Origin: an uncultured beta proteobacterium
GTDB lineage: Bacteria > Pseudomonadota > Gammaproteobacteria > Burkholderiales > Burkholderiaceae_C
Direction of reading: 5' to 3'
Length of the DNA: 46,699 nt
Assembly: GCA_903828235.1 (NCBI GenBank)
Contig: CAIKLM010000066.1
Coordinates: 1-46,699, forward strand
Shown piece after piece: positions 45,010 to 46,699 of the stretch; within the stretch, counting starts at the first letter, position 1, and each line of letters starts with the position of its first letter. The notes beneath the pieces are model-generated. The model searched no databases. It was not told the DNA's origin and saw nothing but the letters and a program-made list of their open reading frames with translations. The translations under genes and the position numbers were made by a program.

Positions 45010-46323
45010 TCAGCCCGCGTCGCCGGCCGGCCAGCGCAGCAGCAGCCGCGCGCCCCCCAAGGGCGAGTCGCCCACCGAGGCCTGCCCGCCATGCTGCTGC
45101 ATCACGCGCGCCACGATGGCCAGGCCCAGGCCGAAGCCGCCGCTGGCGCGGTCGCGTGAGCGGTCCAGGCGCCTGAAGGGCTGGAACACCGCCTCGCGCT
45201 GCGGCGGCGGGATGCCCTCGCCGTCGTCGTCCACCGCCACCAGCACGTCGGCGTCCTCGCGCCACGCGCTCAGGGCGATGCGCCCGTGCGCGTGGCGGGC
45301 CGCGTTGCGCAGGCCGTTGCGCACGGCATAGGGCAGCAGCCGGGCGTCGAAGCACACCGGCCCCGGGAGTTCGAGCGCCGTGCTCAGGGCTCGGCCCTCC
45401 AGCAGCGGCGCCAGCGTGCGCGCCTCGTGCGCCAGCAGCGCCGCCAGGTCGCCGGGCTCGGGGCGTGCCTGCCAGGCGCCGAGGTCCAGCCGCGCGAACA
45501 CCAGGCTGGCGTCGATGAGCGCGTCCAGCTCGTCGAGGTCGCGTTCGCAGGCCTGCACCGCGGCTTCGCGACGGGCGGGGTCGTCCTCGCCGGCCAGCGC
45601 GTCGATGGCGAAGCGCAGCCGGGCCAGCGGCGTGCGCAGTTCGTGCGACACCGCGCCCGTCAGCTCCCGCTGCGCCGCCAGCGCGGCCCCCAGCCGCGTC
45701 AGCGCGGCGCGGCCGGCCTCGCCCACGGGCGCGAACAGGCGGCTGCGCAGGGTGGGCAGCGGCGTGTCGAAGCGGCCGCCGGCCAGTGCGTCGGCGGCGC
45801 GGCGCAGCGCGCGCAGGTCGCGCCAGGCCGGGTGCAGCAGCAGCCAGGCCAGGCCGCCGACGAGGCCCGACAGCACCAGCGCCACGGCGCCCTGCAGCCA
45901 CAGCTCGCGCGGCAGCTGCAGGCGATGCTCGGGGTTCCAGTCCGGGTCCAGCGGGCCCAGCTCCAGCACCTGCGCCGCGCCGCCCGGCAGCGCTGCGTGG
46001 ATGCGGCGGTTCAGGCCGCTGACCGACAGCTCGCCGCGCGCCAGCGCGGCCCGCACGGCCGGTGGCAGCGCGGCCTCGGGCACCAGCTTCACCGGGTAGG
46101 CGAAGCGCTCGTCGAGCTCGGCCACACGGCGCTCGCGCGCCGACGCATCCAGCGGTGCCAGCTCGTGCACCAGCAGGTCGACGGTGCCGCGCATGAAGCG
46201 GCGCGCGTAGTCGTCGGTCACCTCCGCCACGGCGGCGTGCATCAGCGCCTGCACCAGCAGCAGCAGCGCCCCCACCGCCAGCGCCAGGCCGGCGGCCGCA
46301 CGGGCCAGCGGCGAGAGCTTCAC
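45010..46323 (-). CDS. RstB-like sensor histidine kinase
   Basis: A 437-residue two-transmembrane kinase. TM1 is near 8-30, a periplasmic domain of about 115 residues follows (RRFMRGTVDLLVHELAPL, RFAYPVKLV), and TM2 is near 148-168. A HAMP-like linker (LRRAADALAGGRFDTPL) leads to HisKA with GAVSHELRTPLARLRFAIDAL, then HATPase with NGLRNAARHA, DDDGEGIPPPQRE and GGFGLGLAIVARVMQQHGG. The periplasmic layout matches the RstB group. GTG 46323 is 22 bases after the stop of its response regulator. The signal is not evident. The gene converges on the cytochrome c' gene. Confidence 0.9.
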   Translation of the reverse strand: MKLSPLARAAAGLALAVGALLLLVQALMHAAVAEVTDDYARRFMRGTVDLLVHELAPLDASARERRVAELDERFAYPVKLVPEAALPPAVRAALARGELSVSGLNRRIHAALPGGAAQVLELGPLDPDWNPEHRLQLPRELWLQGAVALVLSGLVGGLAWLLLHPAWRDLRALRRAADALAGGRFDTPLPTLRSRLFAPVGEAGRAALTRLGAALAAQRELTGAVSHELRTPLARLRFAIDALAGEDDPARREAAVQACERDLDELDALIDASLVFARLDLGAWQARPEPGDLAALLAHEARTLAPLLEGRALSTALELPGPVCFDARLLPYAVRNGLRNAARHAHGRIALSAWREDADVLVAVDDDGEGIPPPQREAVFQPFRRLDRSRDRASGGFGLGLAIVARVMQQHGGQASVGDSPLGGARLLLRWPAGDAG

Positions 46324-46345
46324 GCCGACGCCCCCACGAGGCGGG

Positions 46346-46699
46346 TCAGTCGAGCGCGAACAGGTAGCCCTGCCCGCGCACGGTCTTGATGCGCGCCGCC
46401 CCGTGCGCGTCGTCGCCGATCTTGCGGCGCAGGCGCGAGACCCGGGCGTCGATGGCCCGGTCCAGGCCGTCGAACTCCAGCCCGCGCAGCCCCTGCATGA
46501 TGTCGTCGCGCGAGACCACGCGCCCGGCGCGCTGCGCCAGGAACCACAGCAGCTCGTACTCCGCGGTGGTCAGCTCGACCGGCTCGCCGTCGACGCGCAG
46601 CTCGCGCGCCGCGGGCCGGATGAGCAGCGGGCCGAAGCGCAGGTCGGCCGGCGGGCCGCCCGTGGCGGGCTGGGCGGCGGGCGGCGCGGGTGCCGCCGG
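46346..46699 (-). CDS. OmpR-family response regulator (RstA-like), 5' part outside window
   Basis: Only the C-terminal winged-helix effector domain and the end of the linker are inside the window (about 117 residues). It reads LRFGPLLIRPAARELRVDGEPVELTTAEYELLWFLAQRAGRVVSRDDIMQGLRGLEFDG-like OmpR/PhoB wing sequence. It then has DRAIDARVSRLRRKIGD, the recognition helix, and IKTVRGQGYLFA at the end. The receiver domain lies beyond the right edge. It is the partner of the adjacent RstB-like kinase. Confidence 0.9.
   Translation of the reverse strand, partial: PAAPAPPAAQPATGGPPADLRFGPLLIRPAARELRVDGEPVELTTAEYELLWFLAQRAGRVVSRDDIMQGLRGLEFDGLDRAIDARVSRLRRKIGDDAHGAARIKTVRGQGYLFALD

Overview
This is a very G+C-rich (roughly 70% by eye) chromosomal segment of a betaproteobacterium, most likely Burkholderiales of the Rubrivivax/Leptothrix/Ideonella type. 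That placement is inference. It rests on the protein sequences, the divergent rsmI / yraN-diaA-dolP block, the pilT-pilU pair divergent from yggS, a complete atpIBEFHAGDC operon, the GTP-type PEP carboxykinase and the many GTG starts. No tRNA, rRNA, CRISPR array, integrase or insertion sequence was recognised. Most of the window looks like core genome.

Layout. 1-2036: rsmI (cut by the window edge) diverges from yraN-diaA-dolP. 2041-5833 (minus): a beta-hydroxyacid dehydrogenase, a DUF502 membrane protein and the twitching ATPases pilU and pilT, with yggS divergent. 6727-12145 (plus): a tandem pair of paralogous membrane PAS-GGDEF-EAL proteins. The second carries a 16-bp tandem duplication that shifts its C-terminus and has lost two conserved EAL residues. 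12010-18053: EamA transporter, universal stress protein, phosphoesterase, pckG behind a perfect 28-bp palindrome, a MOSC protein and an Old Yellow Enzyme. 18146-19826: rlmJ, convergent with a ppk2 gene broken by one extra base.

19883-25218 is a dense signalling island. Going left, there is a REC-Hpt protein and an HTH-REC protein. Going right, there is a single-domain REC, an HD-GYP phosphodiesterase, a periplasmic solute-binding protein and a two-PAS sensor kinase. Together they contain every part of a multistep phosphorelay on separate polypeptides, with a likely cyclic-di-GMP output. It is the best candidate here for an undescribed system.

25283-32635 (minus) is the F1Fo ATP synthase operon, with an exact TATAAT promoter element upstream of atpI and a terminator after atpC. 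Two copies of a structured palindromic repeat lie between atpF/atpE and atpD/atpC. 32813-36218 (plus): dsbD, a periplasmic redoxin and a small secreted protein. 36280-43640 (minus): a 5'-truncated dienelactone hydrolase, then glpD, an SMP-30 lactonase and an aldose epimerase (tightly coupled, the last without a normal start codon), a stand-alone aceE-type E1 and a GNAT. 43660-46699: cytochrome b561 divergent from cytochrome c', then an RstB-like kinase and the end of its RstA-like regulator.
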